Below, piece by piece: positions 22,207 through 30,117 of a DNA stretch of 64,000 nucleotides. The number at the start of each line of letters is the position of its first letter. The first letter of the stretch is position 1. The notes beneath the pieces are model-generated. The model did no database searches, was not told where the DNA came from, and saw nothing but the letters and a program-made list of their open reading frames with translations. A program made the position numbers and the translations under genes. The stretch is from Halapricum desulfuricans (lineage in GTDB: Archaea > Halobacteriota > Halobacteria > Halobacteriales > Haloarculaceae), in assembly GCF_017094505.1 (NCBI RefSeq), contig NZ_CP064787.1:2666001-2730000 (forward strand), written 5' to 3'.

Positions 22207-23336
22207 GTGTCTGTCAGCAGGTCCGCGAGGGCTTCGACCACCCGATCGGCCTCTGATTCGGTGATCGTCAGCGGCGGGAGCAGCCGGATCACGGTCCGGC
22301 CCGCCGGCAGCGCCAGGATCTGGTGTTCGAGCGCCAGTTGCTTCAGGTAGCGGTTCGCACCCCGCTTGACCTCGATACCGATCATCAACCCCTCGCCGCG
22401 CACGTCACGCACGTCGTCGCCGAGCGCGGCCTCGAGTTCCGCCCGGAGATACTCGCCGACCTCACCAGCGTGGGCGGGGATCTCTTCATCGACCATCGTC
22501 GAGACCGTCGCGCCCGCGGCGGCGGAGATGACCGGCCCGCCCGAGAACGTCGAGGCATGGCTGCCGTAGTTCTCCGCGACCCAGTCGCGCACGAGCGTCG
22601 CGCCGACCGGGAAGCCGTTGCCCAGTCCCTTCGCCGAGGTGAGCATGTCGGGCACGACGCCGATCTGTTCGGCGGCCCACAGCGTCCCGGTCCGGCCCAT
22701 GCCAGTCTGGACCTCGTCGAAGATCAGCGCCGCTCCGGCTTCCGCTGTGATCTCGCGGGCGTCACGCAGGAACTCCTTTGTCGCGGGGTTGATCCCGCCC
22801 TCGCCCTGGACCGGTTCGACGATGAACGCCGCGGTCTCCTCGTCGACGGCCTCTTCGAGCGCTTCGCTGTCGTTGTAGGGGACGAACTCCACGTCGCCGA
22901 TCAGCGGCTCGTAGGGCTTCTTGTACTTGTCCTTCCAGGTCGTCGCCAGCGCGCCCATCGTCCGACCGTGGAATCCCTGCATCGTGGCGACGATCTTCGA
23001 GTCGCCGGTCGCGCTCCGGGCGAACTTGAGCGCCGCTTCGTTGGCCTCGGTCCCGGAGTTACACAGCCAGGTGTTGTCGATGTCGCCCGGCGCTGTCTCG
23101 GCGAGCAGTTCGTACAGCGCCGTCCGCTGGGCGTTCGGATAGGAGGCCTGCACGTAGGTGATCTTCTCGAACTGCTCGGTGACCGCCTCCCGGACGGCGT
23201 CGTGGCCGTGTCCCAGCGGGACGCAGGCGTACGAGGCCCCCATGTCCAGATACTCGGTCCCAGAGTCGTCGTAAACGTACGCTCCATCGCCGCGTTCGAT
23301 CCGAATCGGCTTTTCGTTGAAGACGAATCCGCTCAT
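22203..23336 (-). CDS. argD: [LysW]-glutamate semialdehyde/aminoadipate semialdehyde aminotransferase
   Basis: The 377-residue class III aminotransferase makes LysW-ornithine from the semialdehyde. The PLP lysine sits in LTSAKGLGNGFPVGA, preceded by the aspartate of IFDEVQTGMGRTG. NSGTEANEAALKFAR is the PLP phosphate segment. It equals LysJ/ArgD in the LysW-dependent route. Its ATG overlaps the argB/lysZ stop, and its stop overlaps lysK. Specificity for ornithine over lysine synthesis is inferred from the argGHF neighbours. Confidence 0.93.
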   Translation of the reverse strand: MSGFVFNEKPIRIERGDGAYVYDDSGTEYLDMGASYACVPLGHGHDAVREAVTEQFEKITYVQASYPNAQRTALYELLAETAPGDIDNTWLCNSGTEANEAALKFARSATGDSKIVATMQGFHGRTMGALATTWKDKYKKPYEPLIGDVEFVPYNDSEALEEAVDEETAAFIVEPVQGEGGINPATKEFLRDAREITAEAGAALIFDEVQTGMGRTGTLWAAEQIGVVPDMLTSAKGLGNGFPVGATLVRDWVAENYGSHASTFSGGPVISAAAGATVSTMVDEEIPAHAGEVGEYLRAELEAALGDDVRDVRGEGLMIGIEVKRGANRYLKQLALEHQILALPAGRTVIRLLPPLTITESEADRVVEALADLLTDT

Positions 23337-24292
23337 GGTTCCTCCTGTTGGTCTGCTGTGGCAAGTGCGCTCGCATACACGTGTGTTCCGGCCCCGCCCA
23401 GCGCCGACGTGATCGGTTCCTCGGCGTTGGCATCGGCGATCACGGCCTCGGGCGTGCCGCCCTCTAAGGCCTCCTCGACGGCCATGATCTTCCGGCCCAT
23501 GAAGCCCTCGGCCGCGTCTTCCAGTGTCGCCCAGCCGTCGGGCGTCTCGACGCGCCCGATCAGCGTCTCGGGGTCGTCCGGGTCCTCGTAGACGCCTTCG
23601 ACGTCGGTCAGCAACACGAGCGTCGCTTCGAGCGCGCCCGCGATGGCTGCCGCCGAGCGATCAGCGTCGGTGTTGACTGCGACGATCTCGCCGTCGTCGC
23701 TGTCTCGCGGCTCGTCGCCGCTCGACGTTTCGGAGGCGCGTGACGCCTCCCTACCCGCCATGGGTGGTCCGGCCACGGGGGTGTAGCCATCGTCGAGCAG
23801 CGATTCCAGCAGCTCGGCGTTGACCCGCTCGATCGTCCCCGAGTGATCGCCGCGCCTGATCTTCTTCTTGCCGTCTTCGAGGACGCGGACGGCGGACTTG
23901 CGCGGGCCGTACAGCAACTTCCCGTCGACGCCGTTCAGCCCGACCGCGTCGACGCCCTGGCTCTGCAGGCCGGCGACGAGTCGCGTGTTGAGGTGACCGA
24001 AGACCATCTCGAAGACCTCCATCGTCTCCGCGTCGGTGAACCGACCGACGACCCCGGACGGCGTCTCGACGTATTCGGGCTCGATCCCCATGCGTTCGAG
24101 CGTCTCGTCGACTTTCGTCGAGCCGCCGTGGACGACGACGACGTCTTCTCGCGGGCCGTGCCCGCTCGAACGGCCCGAGGCGCTCTGCGCCTCGCTACCC
24201 TGCTCGCGGAGGCGCGCCACGTCCGCCAGCGCTCCCTCCGGATCGACCGCACGGGCACCGCCGACTTTGACGACCACCGTCACTCTGACCAC
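23333..24292 (-). CDS. argB: [LysW]-glutamate/aminoadipate kinase with two in-frame inserts
   Basis: This 319-residue amino-acid kinase (ArgB/LysZ) phosphorylates the carrier-bound glutamate. It shows VVVKVGGARAV at the start, VVVHGGSTKVD, and NTDADRSAAAIAGAL plus LLTDVEGVY at the nucleotide site. The protein is about 40 residues longer than LysZ proteins usually are. The excess is two Ser/Gly/Glu-rich inserts at residues about 31-48 and 179-199, encoded by related two-hairpin DNA segments (24146-24200 and 23700-23756). They fall between core strands, so function may be kept. Confidence 0.92.
   Translation of the reverse strand: MVRVTVVVKVGGARAVDPEGALADVARLREQGSEAQSASGRSSGHGPREDVVVVHGGSTKVDETLERMGIEPEYVETPSGVVGRFTDAETMEVFEMVFGHLNTRLVAGLQSQGVDAVGLNGVDGKLLYGPRKSAVRVLEDGKKKIRRGDHSGTIERVNAELLESLLDDGYTPVAGPPMAGREASRASETSSGDEPRDSDDGEIVAVNTDADRSAAAIAGALEATLVLLTDVEGVYEDPDDPETLIGRVETPDGWATLEDAAEGFMGRKIMAVEEALEGGTPEAVIADANAEEPITSALGGAGTHVYASALATADQQEEP
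23700..23756 (-). repeat. In-frame two-hairpin insert, argB second site
   Basis: Read in the argB sense, GGAGGCG-TCACG-CGCCTCC forms one stem and GCGGC-GACGA-GCCGC the next. The insert encodes GREASRASETSSGDEPRDS. Over 43 aligned bases it matches the first argB insert without gaps, and its second hairpin is one base different from the lysX insert. It adds codons without breaking the frame. Confidence 0.7.
24146..24200 (-). repeat. In-frame two-hairpin insert, argB first site
   Basis: In the argB sense the stems are CGAGGCG-CAGAG-CGCCTCG and GCGGGC-ACG-GCCCGC. It encodes GSEAQSASGRSSGHGPRE between LREQ and DVVVVHGG. Against the second argB insert, both stems carry changes on both arms that keep the pairing. 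Confidence 0.7.
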
Positions 24293-24296
24293 CCCG

Positions 24297-25334
24297 TCAT
24301 GGTGCCCCCACGGGATGGAGTCCCTGGAACTGCAGGCCGGCAGTCTCCTCGAGACCCAGCGCGATGTTGGCGGCGTGGACGGCCTGGCCGGCCGAGCCTT
24401 TCATCATGTTGTCGATGGCCGAGAAGACCACCAGCCGCTCGTTGCCGGGATCGAGTTCGAAGCCGACCTCGGCTTTGTTCGTCCCCGCGACGGCTTTCGG
24501 TTCGGGATAGCGGTAGACGCCACCGCCGCCGGCGACCAGTTCCACGAAGGGTTCGTCCTCGTAGGAGCCGCGGTAGGCCCCCCAGAGATCACCCTTCGAG
24601 ACCGGCTCGTCCGGGAAGACGTGCGCGGTCGCGCTCGCGCCGCGGATCATGTCGACGGAGTGGGCCGTAAAGGAGACGCCCGCGCCGAGGAACTGCTCGA
24701 TCTCGGCCTCGTGGCGGTGGCCCGTCGGCGCATAGGGACGGACGACGCCGCTGCGCTCGGGATGGGAGGAGGCCGGGCCGCCACCGGCACCGCCCTCCGA
24801 AGAGCCGACCTTCACGTCGACGACAATCCGCTCGTCGCCGGCGAGCACGCCGTGCTCGAAAAGCGGCAGCAAGCCGAGGATCGTCGCGGTGGCGTTACAG
24901 CCCCCGGAAGCGATCAGGTCCGCGCCCTCGAGGTTCTCGCGGTTGAGCTCCGGCAGGGCGTACTCGCTCGTCTCCAGCAGCTCGGGCCGGCTGTGGCCGT
25001 CGTACCACTCGTCGTACTGGGCCTCCGTCTCGAGGCGGAAGTCCGCCGAGAGGTCGACCACGGTGTCGGCCGCGTCCCGGAAGTCGTCGATGCGCTCCAT
25101 CGAGACGCCGTGTGGCGTCGCCGCGAACAGCACGTCGACCGATTCGAGGTCCTCCGGGTCGGAGAATCGCAGATCCAGCCCCCGGAGATTGGGATGGGAG
25201 TGGCCGATCGTCTTGTTTTCCTTCGAGCGACTCGTCGCCTGTTCGATCTCGAACTCCGGGTGGCCAGCGAGCAGGCGGAGCAACTCGCCGCCGGTGAATC
25301 CAGTGCCGCCGACGACGCTTGCCGTGTAAGTCAC
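24297..25334 (-). CDS. argC: [LysW]-glutamyl phosphate/aminoadipyl phosphate reductase
   Basis: This 345-residue NADPH-dependent reductase acts after the kinase to give the carrier-bound semialdehyde. The Rossmann start is ASVVGGTGFTGGELLRLL. The catalytic cysteine lies in ASGGCNATATILGLLPL, and the histidine in the HSVDMIRG/HRHEAEIEQFL region. It overlaps lysX by four bases upstream and is five bases from argB downstream. It equals LysY/ArgC of the LysW pathway. Confidence 0.95.
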   Translation of the reverse strand: MTYTASVVGGTGFTGGELLRLLAGHPEFEIEQATSRSKENKTIGHSHPNLRGLDLRFSDPEDLESVDVLFAATPHGVSMERIDDFRDAADTVVDLSADFRLETEAQYDEWYDGHSRPELLETSEYALPELNRENLEGADLIASGGCNATATILGLLPLFEHGVLAGDERIVVDVKVGSSEGGAGGGPASSHPERSGVVRPYAPTGHRHEAEIEQFLGAGVSFTAHSVDMIRGASATAHVFPDEPVSKGDLWGAYRGSYEDEPFVELVAGGGGVYRYPEPKAVAGTNKAEVGFELDPGNERLVVFSAIDNMMKGSAGQAVHAANIALGLEETAGLQFQGLHPVGAP

Positions 25335-26236
25335 TGCGAGTTCACCTCGGCTTTCGTCTCCAGCCAGTCGACCACGGCGGCCGGTACGTCCACGTCGACG
25401 ACGTCGTTCAGCGCCTTGAACTCGACCGTGTGGTTGACCTCGTGGACGGTGTAGCCATCGGCTCGCGGCTCATCGCCGCTCGCGTCCCGGGCGTCGCTGC
25501 GCGACGCCCCCGTCTCCATCAGATCGATACCCAGCAACCCGCCACCGACCGCCTCGCTCGCACGCTCGACGAGGTCAAGCGCCTCGTCGTCGAGTTCGAA
25601 CTCGGCCGTCTCGGCACCCTTCGCGGCGTTTGTCAGCCAGTGATCCGACGAACGGACCATCGCTGCCACCGGTTCGCCGTCGGTCGCGAGCACGCGGATG
25701 TCCCGACCGGGCTTGTCGACGAACTCCTGGACGTAGAAGATCTTGTGTTCGTAATGCCCGAGCGTCTCCTTGTGCTCGAGGACCGCCTCGGCGGCGTCGC
25801 GGGTGTCGAGTTTCGCCATCAGCCGCCCCCACGAGCCGACGACGGGCTTGAGCACGCACGGATAGCCGAAGTCCTCGACAATCTCTAAGGCGGCGTCCTT
25901 GGTGAACGCCACCTCGGTATTGGGCGTCGGGACGCCCGCCGCCTCCAGCGCGAGGCTGTTTTTCACCTTGTCGGCGCAGATCTCGGCCGTCTCGGGCGCG
26001 TTGACGATCGGGACGTCGTAGGCCTGAGCGAACTTGCTCGCATAGAGGCTCCGCGAGGTCGCGAGACAGCGATCGACCAGCAGATCCACGCCCTCGAAAT
26101 CCTCGGGCGGGTCCGACAGCGAGAATCGCTGCTTGCGCACGTCGATCTTCGTGACCTCGTGGTCGCGCTCGCGCAGCTCGTTCAACAGGAGCTTCTCGTC
26201 GCGACGGATGCGCGAGTACAGCAGGCCGACGTTCAT
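25331..26236 (-). CDS. lysX: Glutamate/2-aminoadipate--LysW ligase (ATP-grasp)
   Basis: The 301-residue ATP-grasp ligase joins the amino group of glutamate (or aminoadipate) to the LysW C-terminal glutamate. MNVGLLYSRIRRDEKLL matches the family N-terminus and is preceded by a GGTGA ribosome site, so I prefer 26236 to the ATG at 26278 that overlaps the lysW stop. Conserved features include GYPCVLKPVVGSWGRLMAKL and, near the end, VHEVNHTVEFKAL for Mg-ATP. An in-frame insert (25460-25512) adds about 17 residues (GASRSDARDASGDEPRADG) before that last motif. Confidence 0.94.
   Translation of the reverse strand: MNVGLLYSRIRRDEKLLLNELRERDHEVTKIDVRKQRFSLSDPPEDFEGVDLLVDRCLATSRSLYASKFAQAYDVPIVNAPETAEICADKVKNSLALEAAGVPTPNTEVAFTKDAALEIVEDFGYPCVLKPVVGSWGRLMAKLDTRDAAEAVLEHKETLGHYEHKIFYVQEFVDKPGRDIRVLATDGEPVAAMVRSSDHWLTNAAKGAETAEFELDDEALDLVERASEAVGGGLLGIDLMETGASRSDARDASGDEPRADGYTVHEVNHTVEFKALNDVVDVDVPAAVVDWLETKAEVNSQ
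25460..25512 (-). repeat. In-frame two-hairpin insert in lysX
   Basis: In the lysX sense GGGCGTCG-CGCAG-CGACGCCC is followed by GCGGC-GATGA-GCCGC. The second hairpin and its GAG flanks match the argB second insert with one change. The first stem is one pair longer and differs on both arms. It encodes GASRSDARDASGDEPR, sharing SGDEPR with the argB insert. Confidence 0.7.
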
Positions 26237-26274
26237 GCTTTCACCGTCCCGGCCGATTGCCCCGCGGTCACGAC

Positions 26275-26439
26275 TCATTCCCCCCAGTCCTCTTCTAGCT
26301 CGGGCGCGGTATCGAGTTCGACGGGATCGACCCCGACGACCTCGAGTTCCGCGCCGCAGGTCGAGCAATCGACGATCTCTCCGACTTCCAGACTCTCGTG
26401 TAGGGTCAGCTCGGCCCCACACTCGACGCAGGTTGTCAT
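26275..26439 (-). CDS. lysW: Amino-group carrier protein LysW
   Basis: This 54-residue gene is short but unmistakable. It has two Cys-x-x-Cys zinc pairs (C4/C7 in TCVECG and C25/C28 in DCSTCG), an acidic body and the C-terminal EEDWGE motif whose last glutamate carries the substrate. LysW shields the amino group and presents the intermediate to LysX, LysZ, LysY, LysJ and LysK. A TATA box (ATTTAAG on the minus strand, 26467-26473) lies about 30 bases upstream, so the mRNA is probably leaderless and lysW starts the lysWX-argCBDEF transcript. Confidence 0.95.
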   Translation of the reverse strand: MTTCVECGAELTLHESLEVGEIVDCSTCGAELEVVGVDPVELDTAPELEEDWGE

Positions 26440-26466
26440 GGTACCACTCACTCACACACCCACCTA

Positions 26467-26473
26467 CTTAAAT
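26467..26473 (-). promoter_or_regulatory. TATA box for the lysW-argF operon
   Basis: ATTTAAG on the minus strand lies 28-34 bases before the lysW ATG, the spacing for leaderless haloarchaeal transcripts. The upstream 26500-26580 region is A+T-rich and holds no gene. Confidence 0.65.
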
Positions 26474-26580
26474 CCACCGAACTTATCAAAATTCAGTACA
26501 AATCAAAGTACCGACTAACGGCTACAGAAGCGTTGAAAACGCAAATAGTCTGAAACTGCATACGCGATATGATATATTAG

Positions 26581-26594
26581 CCCCCGCATGGGGG
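26581..26594 (-). terminator. Small hairpin after argH, candidate terminator
   Basis: CCCCC-GCAT-GGGGG lies 23 bases beyond the argH stop. On the minus strand it is followed by CTAATATATC. It separates the argGH transcript from the lysW promoter. Confidence 0.4.
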
Positions 26595-26616
26595 TCGTCG
26601 GATTCGCGGTCGGGTT

Positions 26617-28113
26617 TCAGACATAGCGATCGACCTCCGAATCGAGGCGTGCAGTCGCCGCCGCGAGGGCGTCCTGACGGTCGCACAGCGCGTGTTCGTC
26701 GCTCTCGATGCGGTCGGTCGCCGCTTCGAGCTGCTCGGCGAGGGCTTCAGGCGCTGGCCCGCCGCGGGAATCGCGCATCTGGACGGACGCGGCCGGGTCG
26801 AGCGCGCGTTCGACGGCCTCGCGGTCGACGTACGCCGAGAGCGACTCGCCCAGCACCTCCTCGGCAACGGCGTCGAGCGTCGCGTAGTCGGGCGCGTTCT
26901 CGTCGTGTTGCAGCGTTTCCGCGGCGCGCGCGACGACCTCGTGTGCGGTCCGGAACGGGACGCCGCTCATGGCGAGCAGATCCGCGACGCCGGTCGCCGT
27001 CGAAAAGCCCTCGCCGGCGGCTTCGCTCAGCGTCTTCGTCGGCCACTCGGCGGTCGTGACCGCGCCGGCGGCGACCTCGACGCTCTCGGTGACGCTGTCG
27101 ATGGCGTCCCAGGCGTGACGGCCCGCCCGCTGGAGGTCGCGGTTGTACGCCCGCGGCTGGCCTTTCAGGTTCGTGAGCAGGCCGTTCAGCCCCGCCGTCG
27201 CGTCGCCGGCGCGACCCCGAACGAGCTCGAGCGTGTCGGGGTTCTTCTTCTGGGGCATGATCGAGGAGGTCGAGGCGTACTCGTCGGCCAGCTCGACGTG
27301 GCCCTTGCTGGCCATGACGATCACGTCCTCGGCGAGTCCGGACAGCGTCGTCGCCAGGTTCGACAGCGCCGCGGTGACCTCGACGAGGAAATCTCGAGTC
27401 GCCGAGGCGTCCATCGAGTTCTCCGCGACCCCCTCGAACCCGAGCAGTTCGGCCGTGCGCTCGCGGTCCACCTCAAAGGGCGTCCCCGCGAACGCGGCCG
27501 AGCCCAAGGGGTTGCGGTTGAGTCGGTCGTAGGCGTCGAGCAGGCGGCCCGTGTCGCGAGCCAGCGCCTGCTCGTAGGAGGCGATCCAGTGGCCGACGGT
27601 CGTCGGCTGGGCCGGCTGGAGGTGCGTGTAGCCGGGCATGACCACCCCGCGGTGGTCGGCGGCCATCTCGGCGAACTCCCGGCGCGCCTCGACGACGGTC
27701 GCGATCGTCTCCAGCAGGTCCTCGCGCAACCGGTAGCGAACGCAGGCTGCCACCTCGTCGTTGCGCGAGCGGGCGGTGTGCATCTTGCCGCCGTCCTCGC
27801 CGACGCGCTCGATGACGGCTGACTCGATCGCCTCGTGGACATCTTCGCCCTCCGGGAGCGCGTCGTGGCCCTCGGCCTCGATCTCGTCCAGTGCCGCGAG
27901 TATCTCGCCGGCGATCTCGGCTTCGATGATCTCCTGCTCGGCGAGCATCACGACGTGGGCGCGATCGACCGCCAGGTCCGCCTCGAAGATGCGCTCGTCC
28001 GCCTCGAGCGAGGAGAGGAACCCGCGGGCGGGGCCGCCGCTGAAGCGGTCCCGGCGGACGGTCTCGCCCGCTCCCGCGTGCGTGTCGTCGCTGTCGGGCC
28101 CCTCGTCGCTCAT
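26617..28113 (-). CDS. argH: Argininosuccinate lyase
   Basis: The 498-residue enzyme splits argininosuccinate into arginine and fumarate. The fumarase/aspartase superfamily signature is SSIMPQKKNPDTLELVRG. TARSRNDEVAA and GYTHLQPAQPTTVGHW complete the active site. The start is adjacent to the argG stop with no gap, so the two are one unit. The acidic N-terminal tail (DEGPDSDDTHAGAGE) is a haloarchaeal feature. Confidence 0.97.
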   Translation of the reverse strand: MSDEGPDSDDTHAGAGETVRRDRFSGGPARGFLSSLEADERIFEADLAVDRAHVVMLAEQEIIEAEIAGEILAALDEIEAEGHDALPEGEDVHEAIESAVIERVGEDGGKMHTARSRNDEVAACVRYRLREDLLETIATVVEARREFAEMAADHRGVVMPGYTHLQPAQPTTVGHWIASYEQALARDTGRLLDAYDRLNRNPLGSAAFAGTPFEVDRERTAELLGFEGVAENSMDASATRDFLVEVTAALSNLATTLSGLAEDVIVMASKGHVELADEYASTSSIMPQKKNPDTLELVRGRAGDATAGLNGLLTNLKGQPRAYNRDLQRAGRHAWDAIDSVTESVEVAAGAVTTAEWPTKTLSEAAGEGFSTATGVADLLAMSGVPFRTAHEVVARAAETLQHDENAPDYATLDAVAEEVLGESLSAYVDREAVERALDPAASVQMRDSRGGPAPEALAEQLEAATDRIESDEHALCDRQDALAAATARLDSEVDRYV

Positions 28114-29334
28114 CTACGTCTCCCCGTCGCCTTCGAGTTTCGCCGTGACCTTCTTCGCGAGGCGACTCTGGAAGCCGTGGTACTTGGCGACGCCGGTGGC
28201 GTCCTGCTGGGTGATCCCGCCCGAGACGTCCTCCTCGTCGAAACTGGCCGCCGACTCGGAGTAGACGGCGTACTCGCTCTCCCGAGAGACCGCACGGCAG
28301 TGCCCGCCCTCGAGTTTGACCGTCACCGTGCCGGTGACCCGCTCCTGAGTCTCGTCGATGAACCCCTCCAGCGCCTCAACCAGCGGCGCGTCGATGAGCC
28401 CCTCGTAGGCCTTCTGGGACCACTGCTGGTCGATCTGGGTCTTGAACTGACGCTCCTCCTGTGTGAGCACCAGGCCCTCGAGCGCCTCGTGGGCGGTCAG
28501 CAGGACCGTCGCCGCGGGGTGTTCGTAGTTCTCGCGGACCTTGAGCCCGAGCATGCGGTCTTCCATCATGTCCGTGCGGCCGACGCCGTGGGCACCCGCC
28601 TGCTCGTTGAGTCGCTCGACCAACTCGACCGAGCCCAGCTGGTCGCCGTCGAGTGCGACCGGGATGCCGTCCTCAAACTCGATCTCGACGAGTTCGGCCG
28701 CCTTCCCCGAGGGGTTGTCGGTCCACTTGTAGATGTCGTCCTCGGGGATCGTCGCGGGGTCTTCCAGTTCCGAGCCCTCGATCGAGCGGCTCCAGAGGTT
28801 GGTGTCGACGGAGTAGCGGCCGCCGTCGCCGCCCTCGACGGGCAGGCCCTTCTCTTTGGCGTACTCGTTTTCCCACTCTCGTGTGAGTCCGAGCTCGCGG
28901 ACGGGCGCGATGACCTCAAGATCCGTGTCGCGCCAGACCGCCTCGAAGCGCAACTGGTCGTTGCCCTTGCCCGTACAGCCGTGTGCGAGCGCGTTCGCAC
29001 CCTGCTCGATGGCGACGTCGCGGATCGCCTTGGCGATGACCGGCCGGGCCAGCGCGGTCCCCAGCGGGTAGCCCTGATAGTCCGCGTTGGCCTGGACGGC
29101 GCGCAGACACAGGTCCGCGAACTCCTCGCGGGCGTCGACGACGTACTGGTCGACCCCCAGCGCTTCGGCGGTCTCCTCGGCCTCCTCGAACTCGTAGTCG
29201 GGTTGACCGACGTCGACGGTGACGCCGATCACCTCGTCGAAGCCGTACTCCTCTTTCAGTAGCGATACACCGACCGTGGTGTCGAGCCCGCCCGAGAAGG
29301 CGAGCGCGACGGTCCCTGAATGTTCACCTGGCAT
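28114..29334 (-). CDS. argG: Argininosuccinate synthase
   Basis: This 406-residue ATP pyrophosphatase joins citrulline and aspartate. ALAFSGGLDTTVGVSLLKEE is the PP-loop. HGCTGKGNDQLRFEAVWRD and GRTDMMEDRMLGLKVRE carry substrate contacts. It begins the argGH unit. The region upstream holds an arginine-rich 46-codon frame (29434-29574) with a TATA box at leaderless distance, so argG may be expressed with a long leader. Confidence 0.97.
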   Translation of the reverse strand: MPGEHSGTVALAFSGGLDTTVGVSLLKEEYGFDEVIGVTVDVGQPDYEFEEAEETAEALGVDQYVVDAREEFADLCLRAVQANADYQGYPLGTALARPVIAKAIRDVAIEQGANALAHGCTGKGNDQLRFEAVWRDTDLEVIAPVRELGLTREWENEYAKEKGLPVEGGDGGRYSVDTNLWSRSIEGSELEDPATIPEDDIYKWTDNPSGKAAELVEIEFEDGIPVALDGDQLGSVELVERLNEQAGAHGVGRTDMMEDRMLGLKVRENYEHPAATVLLTAHEALEGLVLTQEERQFKTQIDQQWSQKAYEGLIDAPLVEALEGFIDETQERVTGTVTVKLEGGHCRAVSRESEYAVYSESAASFDEEDVSGGITQQDATGVAKYHGFQSRLAKKVTAKLEGDGET

Positions 29335-29433
29335 TGTTGTCGTGTCGGGAGCAGTTTTCCCGCCCGGAACCCGACAGTGGGCGGTATCGAACGTGTCAAT
29401 CGTTTCCGTCGTGGGAAGGAATAGTAGCAGGGC

Positions 29434-29574
29434 CTAACGGCCCCGTCGTCGGATGTCGTCGCCATCCGACCGCCCGCTGGACGGAGTCCAGTCCCGTCGT
29501 CGGACCGTCGTGAAAACGCAAGCGGACCCCTCGCTGGCGACCTCGCGTACGCCGGGCGTCGCGGTCCGCGTCAT
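29434..29574 (-). CDS. Arginine-rich small ORF upstream of argG (possible leader peptide)
   Basis: The 46-codon frame starts at an ATG about 30 bases below a TATA-like AAGTATTAGTAT (29600-29611), as for a leaderless mRNA. It encodes MTRTATPGVREVASEGSACV and ends SDGDDIRRRGR. Ten residues are arginine, including two RRR runs. It ends 99 bases before the argG ATG. It could be a real small protein, a leader peptide sensing arginine supply, or a chance frame in G+C-rich DNA. Nothing else lies in the 29335-29725 gap. Confidence 0.35.
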   Translation of the reverse strand: MTRTATPGVREVASEGSACVFTTVRRRDWTPSSGRSDGDDIRRRGR

Positions 29575-29599
29575 GTACCCGTTGGTATTCCCAGAGGCA

Positions 29600-29611
29600 T
29601 ACTAATACTTT
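29600..29611 (-). promoter_or_regulatory. Candidate TATA box upstream of argG and its leader ORF
   Basis: AAGTATTAGTAT on the minus strand is the best A+T-rich box in the 390-base gap. It places a start at or near the ATG at 29574, not at the argG ATG 240 bases further down. Confidence 0.45.
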
Positions 29612-29725
29612 CCGGGACACGACTGCCATGAGTTACTGTAACGTGGGTAGAAGTGTCACGTTCTTCGGACTCGCGTGACTGCGGCTGTCGGGAGCCTTTT
29701 GCCACCGGCGGCCGTCCGCTCGCCC

Positions 29726-30076
29726 ATGTCCGGCATCGTCTTCTTCGGGACGGCCGATCTCGAGGGGATCGTCGAGTTCTACGAACAGCGACTGGGTTTC
29801 GAGCGGTGGCTGGAACAGCCCGAATGCACGATTCTGGAGTACGGGAACCTGCTGGTCGGGTTTTGCGAGCGCGAGCAAGCCGAAGCGGACGGCGTCGTCA
29901 CGGTCGTCGAGGAGACGCGGGCGGCCGTCGACGACCGCTACGACGACCTGACCGACGTGGCCGACGAACCGCCGAGCGAGAACGAACCGTATCGCATCTA
30001 CAACTTCTTCGGAACCGATCCCGACGGCAGGGCCTTCGAAGTGCAGACGTTCCTGCACGACGACCATCGGGCGTGA
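29726..30076 (+). CDS. VOC-family (glyoxalase fold) protein
   Basis: The 116-residue protein starts MSGIVFFGTADLEGIVEFYE and shows one beta-alpha-beta-beta-beta pair of the vicinal-oxygen-chelate fold, with RLGFERWLEQPECTILEYGNLLVGF and a closing YNFFGTDPDGRAFEVQTFLH, whose glutamate and histidine may bind metal. The upstream in-frame ATG at 29675 is less likely. Substrate is unknown, and no operon partner is evident. Confidence 0.75.
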   Translation: MSGIVFFGTADLEGIVEFYEQRLGFERWLEQPECTILEYGNLLVGFCEREQAEADGVVTVVEETRAAVDDRYDDLTDVADEPPSENEPYRIYNFFGTDPDGRAFEVQTFLHDDHRA

Positions 30077-30117
30077 ACTGACCGAGACCGCGATCGGGTG
30101 AGCGGACGTCCGCGAGA

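Noticed and set aside
24780-24830. A fourth palindromic insert, in argC (GGAGGGPASSHPERSG)
   Set aside because: The segment has no two-hairpin structure and, as I recall it, resembles the normal argC loop before the HPERSG motif.
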